Source: Takakia lepidozioides (Eukaryota; Streptophyta; Takakiopsida; Takakiales; Takakiaceae). From it: a stretch of 64,000 nucleotides of DNA. Positions 1 through 10,574 of this stretch are shown here, piece by piece; the first letter of the stretch is position 1; the number at the start of each line of letters is the position of its first letter. The stretch is taken from positions 31,558,001-31,622,000 of the forward strand of contig CM060733.1 of NCBI GenBank assembly GCA_030704615.1. The letters are read 5' to 3'. A program made the position numbers and the translations under genes. A model generated the notes under the pieces. The model searched no databases and was not told where the DNA came from. It saw only the letters and a list, made by a program, of their open reading frames with translations.

Positions 1-2255
1 AGCAATATGCTTACTAAGTTGTAGAGTAGAATTATTGTAGTTAGCTAGCATAAGCGTGGTGGCCGACAATCGATCAGAAGAAATCAGATGGTGCAGGGTA
101 AGGTACTGCCTCATAATCTCCAGCAATTTGTGCAATGATGCGGTGGGTAATTGGTTAGTAGCCTTTGGGCAGCGTCGAGCCGAGACGGTGTCCCGCGCGA
201 ACACCAGAAGCTCCTCTTGCTGTGCTGGTAGAGGAGGGAAGAACAACAATGCGTTGTTGGAGCTATGCTTCAGCTGACAAAGATTGAGAAGTCTTGTACC
301 AGGGTAAGTGAATTGTGGTACCATGAGTGGCGACTGACAGAGGGCAACTTGCCCAAGGTGCTGGTCTTGAGTCACAACACTGCACCTGTGGGGGCAGGGG
401 CATGGATAGCTAAAGGAGTAGGGATAGAGTGCAATGCTGGTGAATTGGCCATGAGTGGTCCGGTTGGTGAGAGAATGCCGGCAGGGGTACCCCATCAACC
501 TGAAGATAAAAGTACAACAGTTGGTCAGGCTTGAGATCATGTGCAGCAAGGCATTGTAAAGTGGAGAGTACATACCTGGGAATGGGTTTGCATTAACATG
601 ATACGACATTGAATAGGTGTGGGCAGGCTGATTGCAGTGGCACGCTTTGATGTGGTAGATGCGTGGGGTTTCGGGATAAATCTGTAAAACACAACACTTT
701 ATATCAGTGGGGGTGGGGGTAGATACAATAATGGTGGGAAAGTGATCAACATCTGTTGCTTGGTAGGGCAGCATCATAGCCTCAAAGGCGTGCTGCTAAG
801 CCCATGTGTGAGATACAGCAGCAGAAAATAAAGAGTAAGCACGAACATGTGACAGGGTGTGTGACTAGTAATTAGAGAGACATTGAATGGTCAAAAAAAT
901 GGGTAGGGAATAGTGAGAAGAATCATTTAGTGAAGGGCAGGGCCAACAACAAAGAGTATCGAGCCGTATGTCATCTGTTGTGGCAGCATGGTAGGGAGAG
1001 CAATTATGGCAAATGTGGCATGAAGTATGTGTACACGAGAATCGCCAGTGGGTGAACGAGACACAGAAAGAACCAATCCGGACTTGAAGGGCAACATGTA
1101 GATTATAGGTTTGCAAAAAGAAAGAGGGGGTTGAAGCGCGTAGGTAGTGTCGCATACCGTTCGGTCTTGGAAGAAGGTTGAGGGTAGAGTGGGTATGAGA
1201 ATGTATCTGTGCAACCAGGGCCTTAGCTGCGCTGGAGGGCGACTTCCGATCGCCAACACGCCACCGTTCACCAGGGTTTGAAGAAGGCCAAAGCAATCGT
1301 TGTCTTCCATCAGCTCGGTCTGCCAGCCCGTTGGCCACCATGCAGAACTGTCTAGATTCATTTCTCTAGGAGCCACCGGCTGTAAGAGTGTGCCCATTCG
1401 AATCAAGTTGTCGAAATGCAGGGTTGGGTTTCGCTCCACCAGGTACTGAGCAGCTTGAGGATGGTTGCGATGCCCGAGACTCCACGGGGGCTCTTGAGGT
1501 CAACTATGCGACAGTTGCATCTTGCCTGAGCAATGTCGTAGCAGGAGCTGCACACATCGCTTGCAAGGGTTGACAAGGGGGGAAGAGATGATAAACCGGG
1601 CATTTAAAGAGGTCTCGGTTTCTCCAAAATTGCCAAGCTGACCAAGGTCGGCGCATGCTGATCATTCGGGGATCTGATACCTGCGAGCTGCAGTGGTAAG
1701 GACGAGCATTCGGGTGCTTGTAGAGTGCAGTATTGGGGAGCCAAAGTAAAGAACTGTTGGTGTGACAGTTCCTCATAGCAGCTGGCTATGTTCATAGCGG
1801 AGACACTGCTTTTGAGCTGAAAAGTGAAAAACTTCATGGAATCAAGCAAAGTAAAGCTTAACAAAAGCGCTAGAGAGAGGCGGGTAAAGAGTGTGGTGGT
1901 GTCCACGATCAGCGTGAAAGATTCGTTGCGTAGCAACGAGATGAACAGAGGTCTTGGCCATGGTGGCGGCCGTAACTAGATAAGTAGAGTGGACAAGATA
2001 GCGGAAGCACCATAAAAATGACAAAGAGATAAGGGGCTAGTGGGAAGGATAGCAAAACCCTAAAGAGTTAGTCAGAGTTAAGAAATTAGCGGAGATCACA
2101 GCGGGAGGGCAGAGCTCCGCCCTCCGCGATTCTACATCTATCAAGTAACTGCCTTCCAAGTCTTCTATTACTATATCACTTTACAAGTCAATTCCTATGC
2201 ATTAAGCCAATTTAAGCAATTTCGCCATAAAGAAATGCTAGAAAATAAAGAAAAT
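1..2255. other. unassigned region, no convincing gene
   Basis: Short overlapping ORFs occur on both strands, but none shows a recognisable domain, repeat structure or consistent frame. The best hint of coding is on the minus strand at 1959-1961, where an ATG sits in a GCCGCCACCATGG context and opens a 39-codon frame ending at 1842. A plausible plus-strand splice donor (AGGGTAAGTG) lies near 301-310. The stretch could hold small exons of a gene I cannot assemble, or decayed transposon. No function is proposed. Confidence 0.4.
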
Positions 2256-2690
2256 GAGAGAAATCCAGAAACCCCAAAAAAATTCACCCAAAAAAATATG
2301 ACGGCGAACAAGCCTTGGCGGTAAGGCGGTGTGTGTGCAGGTGCTGGGGATTAAGGTGTCGTCAACGACATCTTAATTCCCAGTACGAGTTGGCATATGA
2401 CAATTCATGGAAAAATCAGAAACCCCAAAAAAATTCACCCAAAAAAATCTGATGGCGAACAAGCCTTGGCGGTAAGGCGGTGTGTGTACAGGTGCTGGGG
2501 ATTAAGGTGTCGTCAACGACATCTTAATTCCAAGTACGAGTTGGAATATGACAATTCATGGAAAAATCAAAAACTCCAAAAAATTCACCCAAAAAAATAT
2601 GATGGCGAACAAGCCTTGGCGGTAAGGCGGTGTGTGTGCAGGTGCTGGGGATTAAGGTGTCGTCAACGACATCTTAATTCCCAGTACGTG
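2256..2690. repeat. 150-bp tandem satellite, three units, palindromic core
   Basis: Three head-to-tail units repeat every 150-151 bp: the shared GGCGAAC lies near 2303, 2454 and 2604. Each unit contains an A-rich block with CCCCAAAAAAATTCACCC, then CCTTGGCGGTAAGGCGGTG, then an imperfect 28-bp palindrome with arms ATTAAGGTGTCGT and ACGACATCTTAAT around CA. The one mismatched arm pair is G-T, so a transcript could fold into a hairpin. The same satellite recurs inverted at 21301-21935. The 99-codon ORF running through the array is a by-product of the repeat. Confidence 0.85.
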
Positions 2691-2929
2691 TTTTGAAATG
2701 TTTACTTGTAAAGCACGAGTTCACCTCTCTGCCTTCTTTAGATTTGGGTGTGAGCCTTTCTCTCAACCTTGGATACCTGGAAAAATGACAAGTAACCCCT
2801 CCTCAATCCACAAAACAATGTGGATTCATTGTTGGCAATATACACTGTACTTTCACAATTGATTTGCAAGCAAGACTAGCATGGTTTAAAGGATTTTGGA
2901 GCTACTACTACAAAACAACTTTGTATTAT

Positions 2930-3005
2930 TTCATTTATTTCATTCATCCATGTCTCATTCATCATACAGACATTCATCCGCCATTCATCCCTCATTCATC
3001 CCAAC
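2930..3005. repeat. degenerate CATTCATCC microsatellite
   Basis: CATTCATC is repeated at irregular 9-15 bp spacing. The same type of sequence follows the inverted 150-bp satellite at 21940-22035, and its complement occurs at 27470-27790. Confidence 0.7.
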
Positions 3006-3089
3006 AGCATCCATAACCGACCTTGTGATACCGGCCACTCTACGCAGTAATAAGTTTTCAAAGTCGACTGGACGTCCGCGGTTATAGGT

Positions 3090-3165
3090 AGGCAGGTCCT
3101 CAAGCGTGAGCAGATTTCTGCTTACGAAATTTTCTGCTCGCGGGATTTGCTCACACAATAGCATC
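3090..3165. repeat. GTGAGCAG / CTGCTCRC motif cluster
   Basis: Several copies of GTGAGCAG and its complement lie within 75 bp (AAGCGTGAGCAG, TTCTGCTTACG, TTCTGCTCGCGG, TTGCTCACAC). Related clusters lie at 22185-22275 and 27240-27310, each close to a CATTCATC array, so satellite, microsatellite and this motif may belong to one repeat family. Confidence 0.5.
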
Positions 3166-3424
3166 CCCCAACCCAGAGAATGGGAGACCTCCCCTAAAGT
3201 ACTTGAGAGGTTACTAGGTATCTAGGTAGCTTCTAGGTGCGTCTATTGAGAATGGGAGCCCTCCCGCCCTCAAGCCCTCCCCCGAATTTGAGGAGGAATA
3301 CAGGGTCCCATATTCTCATCTTCACCTTCACCTTCATCTTTTCATCTTCACAAATCTCTTCTCTCTTCATCAGTTGACGCAATCTGGTGCTACCAGGTAG
3401 CACGGGAGGCCTCCCGTGGTCTAG
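3166..3424. other. intergenic, with an 18-bp perfect palindrome
   Basis: CACGGGAGGCCTCCCGTG at 3401-3418 is a perfect palindrome, preceded by the small hairpin CTGGT-GCT-ACCAG at 3384-3396. The rest is pyrimidine-rich with no ORF of note. Confidence 0.5.
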
Positions 3425-4081
3425 ATGGTGACGTCCATCTCAGAGCTATGTGGTGGTGACGCGTTGAGTCTAGAGGAAAGCCTTAGCTTTGGAGATTCAC
3501 GGTTAGTTGCTGAGGCTATCTGCCTGAATGTATCAAGAGAGGGATTCTGTCATGGCAGGCCTCTCTCGAGCAGTCTGGTGAGTATCGTCTTGAAGACCGT
3601 CTTACTTGGACTAGAGACAGTCAGATTGATTTTCTCACATCCAGATGATGATATGATTGGGGAAGCTTTGGGCACACATGTTGTTTGGAATATAAGACAT
3701 ATTCTAAAACTAGTGTGACCACATGATGAAGAGGTGAGGTCCAATGGAGGGACAAATTCGAGTAATCTAAAGAATGCACATGATACTGAACGTGCACACA
3801 ATGTAAGGACCGAATCCGGAATACAGCTAGGTCGAGATGCTTGGCGTCATCGCATGTGCATGCTTCTTAATGATGAGAAGGGCGTCATTGCCAAGGCAGG
3901 ATTGAGGCTTGCTATCCTGAGGAGACTATTCTGGGTTACAGTCTTGGAGAGGTGTGGCAATGTAAACAAGCATAAAAGAGCTATGGGCTCTCTTGCTTTG
4001 GCAAGACGTAAAAACCAGTGTTGGTCTGGCATCAGGTTTAGGACATACCAAATTGGTCACAAAATTTTCATACCAGTCTGA
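3425..4081 (+). pseudogene. unknown ORF, one frame broken by a single TGA
   Basis: A reading frame of about 218 codons runs from ATG 3425 (directly after an in-frame TAG) to the stop at 4079-4081, with a single internal TGA at 3716-3718 splitting it into 97 and 115 codons. The product is soluble-looking, with a basic C-terminal third (RRLFWVTVLERCGNVNKHKR and following) and no motif I recognise. The two halves share one frame over 650 bp, which suggests a formerly coding sequence with one nonsense change, for example TGG to TGA. An AT-rich dispersed repeat lies immediately downstream. It could be a remnant of a transposon-encoded protein; function is unknown. Confidence 0.4.
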
Positions 4082-4109
4082 TATATATAATGGTGGATGT
4101 ATTTTTTCT

Positions 4110-4720
4110 TAAAGTTGCAGGATTGGGTGGATCAAAAGCGGCACATGTTGAGTCCATTGGAAGTCCGTGGAATTTTTTTTGTTGAGTCTATTGCTTTCAG
4201 TTTATTTTTTAAAGATAGATAGTAGTATACATAACATTTTTAGTAAAGAGTCCCTCCTCAAATATTAAAAGATTCTTTACTATATATTTTAATCTTTAAT
4301 TTTTTTTTAAAAATAGACGTCAAAATCTAGAGTTTACAACCACTTGTCCATATACCACCTGGCACATCTAGATTGTAGGTTTGTATGGTTTTTCAGTAAA
4401 AGACGACACCTCACAAACCCAAAACATAAGATGTTATGGACTAGAGCAAATCAACATGTTTTTATGTGCAAAAATAGTCTATAGCTCTCAATTCCTAAGA
4501 TAACTAGTCCATATAAAAGTGGATTTGGGTTGGATTTAAAAATGGCACCCCTAGTGTGTTTTCATTTGTGCTAGTGTATGAGTGTACATGATGTTTTTTC
4601 AGTCCATAAGATTTTATGTGTAACATCTGCACTCCACAGTAATCAACTTTAATAGTCCATGGCTCTCTAATACATGATTGTTTTGCAATCTAACAATTGG
4701 CACACATACCTATTGTAGTT
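4110..4720. repeat. AT-rich dispersed repeat, copy 1
   Basis: This stretch is clearly related to 12210-12830 in the same orientation. Shared blocks include AAAGATAGA..AGTAGTATA, TTTAGTAAAG, TTTAATCTTTAATT, TTGTCCATATACCACCT and GTCCATAGCT. Divergence is moderate, so these are two old copies of one element. The short motif AGTCCATAGC recurs several times in both copies. There is no coding potential. Confidence 0.7.
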
Positions 4721-4859
4721 AGAAACCCTATACCATATAAATTTAGATGAAATATTGAGTTGTTGGACAAATATGGGTAAAACCATGGAGGGAGGTCACT
4801 ACAGAAATTGCCATGTTACACAAAAACTGAGACACCCAATCCTGCAAATACCCTTTTCC

Positions 4860-5240
4860 AGATACTGGTATGAGTATGAGTATCATGACCACAATACCAG
4901 CTGGTGGGAGATATCAAATTTGGTATCATTCCAAAGCCATTTGACTTACAAGTTTATCAAATATCAAATGAAAACAAATAAAATAAATATAAATAATTAC
5001 ATGTACGTACACATAAACTAATATAGTACATATACCAAAGTAAATGATCAGGAAGACGAGAGGTGGGGGGGGGGTAAAACTGGTATTGTGGCTGGTATAA
5101 GAAAACGGATACCAGCCTGGTCTAGTATAATGACCTGGTAAATAGAACTTAAGATCCCTGATACCAGGGTTGATACCAACGTTGATACTTGGGTCTGATA
5201 CCCATACCAAGCCAACACTGGTAAAAACCTGCTCTAGATT
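4860..5240. repeat. cluster of GATACC / GGTATC motifs
   Basis: GATACC, GGTATC or close variants such as CTGGTAT and ATACCAG occur more than a dozen times on both strands here and hardly elsewhere nearby. The spacing is irregular, so this is not a simple tandem repeat. It may be the subterminal part of an unrecognised element. Confidence 0.4.
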
Positions 5241-5249
5241 TTCCTTTGA

Positions 5250-5914
5250 TATGTTTAGGACATTTTGAAGCAAAATTTACCCACTAGTGGATCCGAGAAA
5301 ATATGAGCATGGAATCTGTGGATCCAAAAAATTTCCATAGGCCGATTTGTGGAACTTGTCCCTTCGATAAGAGCTCATCTAGGGTTGAAATGGAGCCAGG
5401 TAGTCAGAGGATGGACCAGATGTTCCACTGTATGACAGCTGGTGGAACCATGATTTCCACTCTCAGATTTTTACGCAGCGGAAAGTTCCAGCCCGCGGAC
5501 TTTTTGCTGTTTAAGGGTCTACCCTCTTGCCCACCCTTAAACGGCGGAAAGTCCTGGTGGGTACATAAAGCACCTAAAAAATTTGCATGGGGTATTTGTA
5601 TGGCAATTATTAGGAAGAATAACACGGCTATGACGACCAGTCTCCAGTGCAACGTGCAGTATGCGCCATGAAATGCACCGTGGTTTTTGTTTCCTTATCT
5701 TTACAACCTCCATCTTTTTAAAGGCAAAGACCACGCTTACCCAACAAGTTTAAGGCAAGCGTGTGAGGTGGTGGGGCCCTTGGTCGGAGCTATGCTCCGG
5801 CAAACTACCAGTCAAATCTCATCCCCCATTGGGAAGGTGGGGAACGCTCCAACGCTTCTTGTTCCCTCCTCATGCTCCCCACCTTTAGGACCATGTTCCC
5901 AAACAATCTCCATT
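5250..5914. other. unassigned, with a 22-bp inverted repeat
   Basis: A 122-codon plus-strand ORF (5303-5671) shows no known domain. Within it, 5497-5518 and 5533-5554 form an imperfect inverted repeat with a 14-nt loop; the arms are GGACTTT..GTTTAAGGGT and its complement. I would not call a gene here. Confidence 0.35.
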
Positions 5915-6290
5915 AATTTTGCTCTCCCTGTTCCCAGTCCCCGCTCCCCTCCTCGCTCCCCTATTCCCGCTCCCCATTGGGACAGGGAAGCGGGGACCGG
6001 GAACAGGGGAGCGAGCCGCATTCCACAGGGCTAGGAGGGGAGCAGGGACCGAGAACAGGGGAGCGAGCGACATTCCACAGGGCGAGGAGGGGAGCGGGGG
6101 TCAGGAATAGGGGAGCGAGCCGCATTCCAGGATGAGGAAGGGGGCGGGGACCGGGAACAGGGGAACGAGCCGCATTCCACATGGCGAGGAGGGGAGCGAG
6201 GACCGGGAACAAAGGAGCGAGGATGGGGGAGCGGGTGTGGGAACAAAGGAGGGGACACTGGGAACAAGAAGGAGGAGTGGAGCGAGGATC
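5915..6290. repeat. 52-bp GC-rich minisatellite with a fold-back head
   Basis: The unit GGGAACAGGGGAGCGAGCCG..CATTCCACAGGGCGAGGAGGG repeats at 6001, 6053, 6105, 6155 and 6207, a period of 50-52 bp. The first part (5925-5985) carries the complementary strand of the same sequence (TGTTCCCAGTCCCCGCTCCCC), so the array begins with a large inverted repeat. The several ORFs of 60-90 codons across it are artefacts of repetition. Confidence 0.8.
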
Positions 6291-6539
6291 TTGGACTTAA
6301 TTATTTTGGAGATGAAAAAAATCAATAATTAGTCTCATGTGCAAACCAATCACTCAGCATGCCTGGCTTGCGACCATCTGAACCTCAGACCTTGCTACTA
6401 TACTACATATTACCTAGCCACCACATTACCAGCCGCTTCTTGCCAAACCTCTGAATTTTTAATGTTTTATCCTAGAATACAGGCTCGCAGGTGAGAGGGG
6501 AGCAAGAGGAGGGGGGGGGGGGGGGGGATTTTGACAGCG
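6291..6539. other. short spacer with poly-G run
   Basis: There is no gene. A run of about 18 G at 6510-6527 lies just before the LTR and may be length-polymorphic or a sequencing artefact. Confidence 0.5.
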
Positions 6540-7457
6540 TGTCAAACGGCTTTTACTCACCCATCCCTTCGTTATCCGAGGTGGGAACTCCAAGATAGAA
6601 GAGATGGAAATCTCGAAGCACTCAGCCCACTCAGAACAATCAGTCATGACCTACAGCTAGTGTATCATGGGGGTGTTTCCTATTTGTACTCCTTCCCGCA
6701 TTCATGTTAGTAAGTTACCTTACTATCTGCGATTAAGTATCAGTTTGCTTCAGAAATCTATCAAGTTCCATCCATTCATTCCACAGCTTCTCTCAGGTCT
6801 CTCTACACAGTGTGAGTATGAAGTATGTATCAGATTAATATCTATCAAGTATCAGGCTGAAGCCATGGTGTCTCTAATCTACTCTACATTACAATTCTAC
6901 AGCTTGCATTCATCAAGTAACAACAGATCGTCACTTCTCCTACTCCGTGGTCTTCATCTTTCCCTTCAGAGATGTGCTCTCCCCCCTATTTCCCAAGCCC
7001 TGATGCCAGAAGTTCCCCACCCCCCAGTGATCCCCAAGAAGTCCCCCTCGAGATGTCCCCGCTTCTCGCTTTATCTATTTACAAGCCGTTCTAACCGCTT
7101 TCCTAACTAACCGTTATCTCTGTAGTACACGTTCCTTTTTCAGATGTCGTTCCCCCACAGTCGTTCCCTGCCAATGGTAACTGTTCCCCAGCTGTGCCGA
7201 GCTGCGACTGGCTGTATCAGGCTGTGGCGGGCTGTGACTGGCTGTGTAGGGCTGTGCGAAGCTGTGGCGGCTGTGTCGGGCTGTGATGATTGTGTCGGCT
7301 GTGTTAGACTGTGATGGACTGTGTCGAGCTGTGTATCTTCCCCCTTTAAGCCTGTTGTTGTCACCCCTAAGGCTCCTGTTGGTCTCAGTCTGTGTAAAAA
7401 TTAAGGGTACCCCACAGATCCCGTAAAAGCGTCTAAGTCCCAAGCAGCCCTCTAACA
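6540..7457 (-). mobile_element. family A gypsy 3' LTR (minus orientation)
   Basis: This LTR is about 918 bp. On the minus strand it starts TGTTAGAGG at 7457 and ends near 6540 with CCGTTTGACA. It is the same sequence as the LTRs at 51314-52248, 59100-60043 and 61091-62176. On its right edge (7458-7475) is the complement of a purine tract (GAGAGGGGGAGGGG), as expected next to a 3' LTR, and the element body continues rightwards. It contains the CACAGCC-type minisatellite at 7187-7336. Confidence 0.85.
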
Positions 7458-8426
7458 TTTACCCCTCCCCCTCTCAAAAAGTCGTGTCCTCACGGTTTAC
7501 TGTTTGGGATTTGGAAACCTTTGTGAGCGAGCACCCTTCTGACGGTTCGTGAAGGACTCCTTGTGCGAGCTCGAGTCCTGTTACTGGTTGATGGAGATGA
7601 TTGAACACTACCTGGAAATGTCAGTCCCTCCTTTGGCTGATATCGAGGTAATCTCTCAGGCATAGGAGACCCCCGTCGCTTCTTTTCTGCCATCTGAATT
7701 GCATAGTCCTCTGCCATGTCAAAAGAGTCCGCTGAAGAACCAGTAGTATCAGAATCGTCTTCCCCCCTGAGGTGTTTTAACGGTCAAACTCTAACTGGAA
7801 TCCTCTGGGGCATACAATGTGGTCCCACCATGTCTGGAAGTTTAATCTGTAAAACTTGTTGTAAGCGCTGAATTGCAAAATTGGTGAAGACCCTGAACTC
7901 CTTGTCCGTATAGGTGAGTGGTGTGCCAATGACTTGGGAACAGTGCAAGTATTTACATGCCTCTTGGCTCTTAAAGAAAATATCTTCAGTGCAAAATTTC
8001 TGTGTTGTCAAATTGTTCCAAGCCGAATGAAACCATGAACGAAGTTGGGAGTCCTTTTGCATCATCACCTTTATATGAGGTGGCACTGAAGGTAAGACCC
8101 AATGATCCCCACTGGACTAACTCAGAAAGCGCGATTGCATCTTCTGCTGCTCAATGTGATAACGTGCCAGAAAACAAGCAGCATAGTATAACCCGCAGCC
8201 CATGACAATACTTGCTACCTCCTTGGTCTTGGTATAAATGTACCCATGTACAACTTGGAAGGCAATTAATTCCTTCAACATGGTACTTGCCTCGTGCCAG
8301 TACCTCGCAAAGTGATGATCCTCAATGGGTCGATTGTTCGGAAGAACCTTAGTCCTAGTTGTCATTGGCAGCAAAATGCGCATGATCTGGTAGTAATGTG
8401 CCAACGACTGTGGAGGACTAAATTCT
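7458..8426 (-). pseudogene. family A ORF-Y C-terminal remnant
   Basis: Minus-strand fragments (8404-8117, 8086-7784, 7717-7490) match in order the C-terminal third of the long ORF at 56521-58908, for example AHYYQIMRI..LPNNRPIEDHHF and QKDSQLRSWFHSAWNN. The frame is broken in at least two places. Sequence identity to family A stops abruptly at about 8426 (after AAATTCT), where the MULE-type element begins, so this is a truncated element whose 3' LTR lies at 6540-7457. Confidence 0.85.
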
Positions 8427-8649
8427 GGGGGCTGCTATTTCATGAGCGGCATGAGCATGAGCGGGAAAAAAAAAAGCATGAGCAGACCATTGTGAGTCCA
8501 CGGAAATAGGGTTAGGAGGCACGGAAATAGGGTCATGTGAAGTTGGAATGTGGCACCAGTGGACTTGAAATGCAACATTTTATTGCAAATTTTGTGGCAA
8601 TCCACGTCTATACAAGTGTGTTCTAACTGTCATAGCCGGAATGGGCACT
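8427..8649. mobile_element. shared left terminus of the MULE-type element, copy 1
   Basis: From here the sequence matches 28105 onwards, beginning GGGGCTGCTATTTCATGAGC and followed by repeats of CATGAGC. Both copies start at the same point next to unrelated DNA, which is how an element end behaves. I did not find a matching inverted copy at the other side. A related start (TATTTTTCATGAGCGATGAG) lies at 25298. Confidence 0.55.
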
Positions 8650-9225
8650 ACTCTCCTACACCCTCCGAGGAACTTGCCCCACCTTCTTCCTCATCCCCCT
8701 CATCCCCTCATCCTCCGAGCTCTGTGATGCATCAGTTCCACTATGCCTCTCAAAAATCCCGTCCTCTCCTTGGGGGACTGTCCACCTCACCTCCTGGGAA
8801 TCTTCTGCGTCTTCTCCCCCACTTTCCTCAGCAGAATCCAACACAAATCTACGAGCCCGACGGGCTCTAATAGCTGTTGCCTCCTCCCTGATCTTCATTT
8901 TCTTGAGGCTTGCCTCGTCTAAAATCTGCTGTACACGTTCGGAACACCTCCTAATGGACACCGAAGCAAGCCGGGCAGCATAAGTAGGAAGGATGTACTC
9001 CCTTTCTGGACTAGGCATGAAATCCCCCCTGGCAAAAAAATGCACGTTCCTCCAACCCATGAACTCCAGTGTAGACGTCCCTCCGGCAGTACTTGGCATC
9101 CTACAGTAAGAACAAATCCACTTCAAGAATGTCAATACCAGCACAACCAGAAAGGGTTTTCAATGAAATAAGAGAGCGGAGGGAGGTGCCTCACGAAATC
9201 TAGAGGCAACTTACAATGCCACCAC

Positions 9226-9804
9226 TCACTCGTAAACCGGGGGCTCCTCGGCCTCGATCCCAACTTCCTCCCCCTGCTCCTTCTCGGATTTTTCCTCATC
9301 CTCCGAGGATGCCTCTTCCTCTTTCAGCAGACGTTCAGCCACTGCAAGTTCCGAGTTGTGGAGGGCAGTATCTGGCTCGAAGGCAAACACATGCCTGTCG
9401 GACAACGTCCCTGCCCGCATTGAAGCACCTGAGGAACAAAGCGGGCGGTTAATAGCTTGCGGCATGCAATTGCAATCGGGCCAGGGGACAAACTGAGCAC
9501 GTGAAGGCTTACCCGTGCCGCATGTGAGGTCCAGAATCCGCCCTTGGACATCCGAGCACGTCTCCATGAGGGTTTGGATGAAAGCAGGGCTCCGGGTCCG
9601 GCTGTACCGCCACGGTTTGCCTGTCTTTGTGTCCTTCGGCATACTAGAGTGGGGCACATAGTTGTAGAGGACATCGTAGGTTACAAGGTCCACAGCGGCA
9701 TCAACAAGACGACCGTCGTTGCGGAATTTGAACGTAGACCCTCTCTTCACAAAGCAATATGCCTCAAACACCAATGTCTGCACATCCAACAAAGAAGGGA
9801 TCAA
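9226..9804 (-). CDS. exons with motif X and motif I (SAM binding)
   Basis: The minus-strand frame begins VQTLVFEAYCFVKRG and continues KPWRYSRTRSPAFIQTLME, the usual run-in to motif I (KP..L...L). ILDLTCGTG then follows. An 84-bp GT-AG intron (9429-9512) fits exactly here. Splicing joins DLTCGTG to GASMRAG and RHVFAFEPD, giving the canonical D.(F/T)CG(S/T)G....A....R.v.gfE.D layout of the SAM pocket. The unspliced frame happens to stay open, so an ORF caller reads through the intron. After EPD comes TALHNSEL and an acidic tail. The intron restores the family motif, which argues strongly that this was a real gene. Confidence 0.7.
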   Translation of the reverse strand: MIPSLLDVQTLVFEAYCFVKRGSTFKFRNDGRLVDAAVDLVTYDVLYNYVPHSSMPKDTKTGKPWRYSRTRSPAFIQTLMETCSDVQGRILDLTCGTGKPSRAQFVPWPDCNCMPQAINRPLCSSGASMRAGTLSDRHVFAFEPDTALHNSELAVAERLLKEEEASSEDEEKSEKEQGEEVGIEAEEPPVYE

Positions 9805-9879
9805 CTCCAGGGTCTACTTAACATACACCACAATATGAAGTGAATGCAATAGATTGATAACTTACACTTTGGCCCTCTG

Positions 9880-10153
9880 TTCGCAACCCCTGTATACTGA
9901 TGCATAACCATTTTCTGAGGAGGACCGGGGTGACACTTTTCGGTGTCCACCTTGCCACCGCATTCTCTGTGGTCTTCCCTCTCGTGGCAAGGACAACCAC
10001 ACATCCACCGTCATCCAGAAGCATCCCCGCCAGCCCAAACCCGGCTTTCCAGTAGTCCTCAGTAAACCTGTTCCAGGTGGGCACACCATCCAGGCCCTCC
10101 AGTAGCTCCCCATCTGGAATGTCGAGGAGAATCATGTTGCGAGCTCTCTCCAC
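9880..10153 (-). CDS. exon with motif IV-like DIPDG, methyltransferase core
   Basis: The minus-strand exon reads ARNMILLDIPDGELLEG then VPTWNRFTEDYW, a 10-residue spacer, and LLDDGGCVVVLATRGK. The pattern fits the catalytic half of amino-methyltransferases, where DPPY is followed by W..F...W and then L..GG.VV. Here DPPY reads DIPD, so the catalytic aromatic residue is missing and activity is doubtful. A C-run at 10159-10171 just upstream may hide a frameshift. Confidence 0.6.
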
Positions 10154-10574
10154 CTCAACCCCCCCCCCCCGGAGTGCTCTTGCAACCCGTGCTCACAACC
10201 GTGAAGAATTCCATCATGGCTTCAAAACCAGGGGTGTCTTTAGGCTCTGTACCGCCAGCACTCTTCTTGGCTTTCCCCTTCTGCTCTGCCAGAGACTTGC
10301 TGTGTGCCACCTTCTTCGCCCTGGCAGCGAGAGCGTCAAGGAAGCCCTCATTGACGCATTGGATGATGGTTGGAGGTTCTAGCTTTGGCCTGTGCGTAAA
10401 CACCACCGCCGAATATCGCCGTGTAGGCTCGCCCTCAAATGCCAACTTCTTGGCAGAGCCAGTCCCACTCCGAACTGACTTGGGAACCCGGACGACCGGT
10501 GACTGGGTAGGAGCAACAGCAGTCGCAGGACCTTGAACAAAGTCGTCGTCCGAGTCACTCTCTTGGGTCCCCTC

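Larger units (their letters stand above)
8650..10574 (-). pseudogene. DNA-methyltransferase-like gene, 3' part, copy 1
   Basis: Four exons can be traced on the minus strand: 10574-10155 (charged, basic: PKLEPPTIIQCVNEGFLDAL), 10153-about 9880, about 9804-9226 and about 9096-8650. The middle two hold the motifs of a beta-class (IV before I) SAM-dependent DNA methyltransferase. The acidic tail (EEEASSEDEEKSEKEQ) ends at a GTGAGT donor at 9233, and the last exon (MPSTAGGTS..., LDEASLKKMKIREEA) is charged. The 5' part is cut off at 10574 by a family A LTR. The sibling at 28.3-30.7 kb shares the outer exons but not the methyltransferase core. Substrate and activity are unknown. Such a gene in a plant-type DNA transposon would be unusual. 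Confidence 0.65.

Noticed and set aside
1842-2024. Gene starting at a perfect GCCGCCACCATGG context
   Set aside because: The frame is only 39 codons after that ATG, with no motif and no clear splice donor; mentioned but not called.
2397-2696. 99-codon ORF in the 150-bp satellite
   Set aside because: The protein repeats with the DNA period; the inverted copy at 21.3-21.9 kb does not keep it open.
5812-6332. Pro/Ser-rich ORFs across the 52-bp minisatellite
   Set aside because: Simple translation of the repeat, present in five frames.
7140-7364. Small repeat-rich ORFs in the family A LTR
   Set aside because: They translate the CACAGCC minisatellite; other LTR copies do not conserve them.
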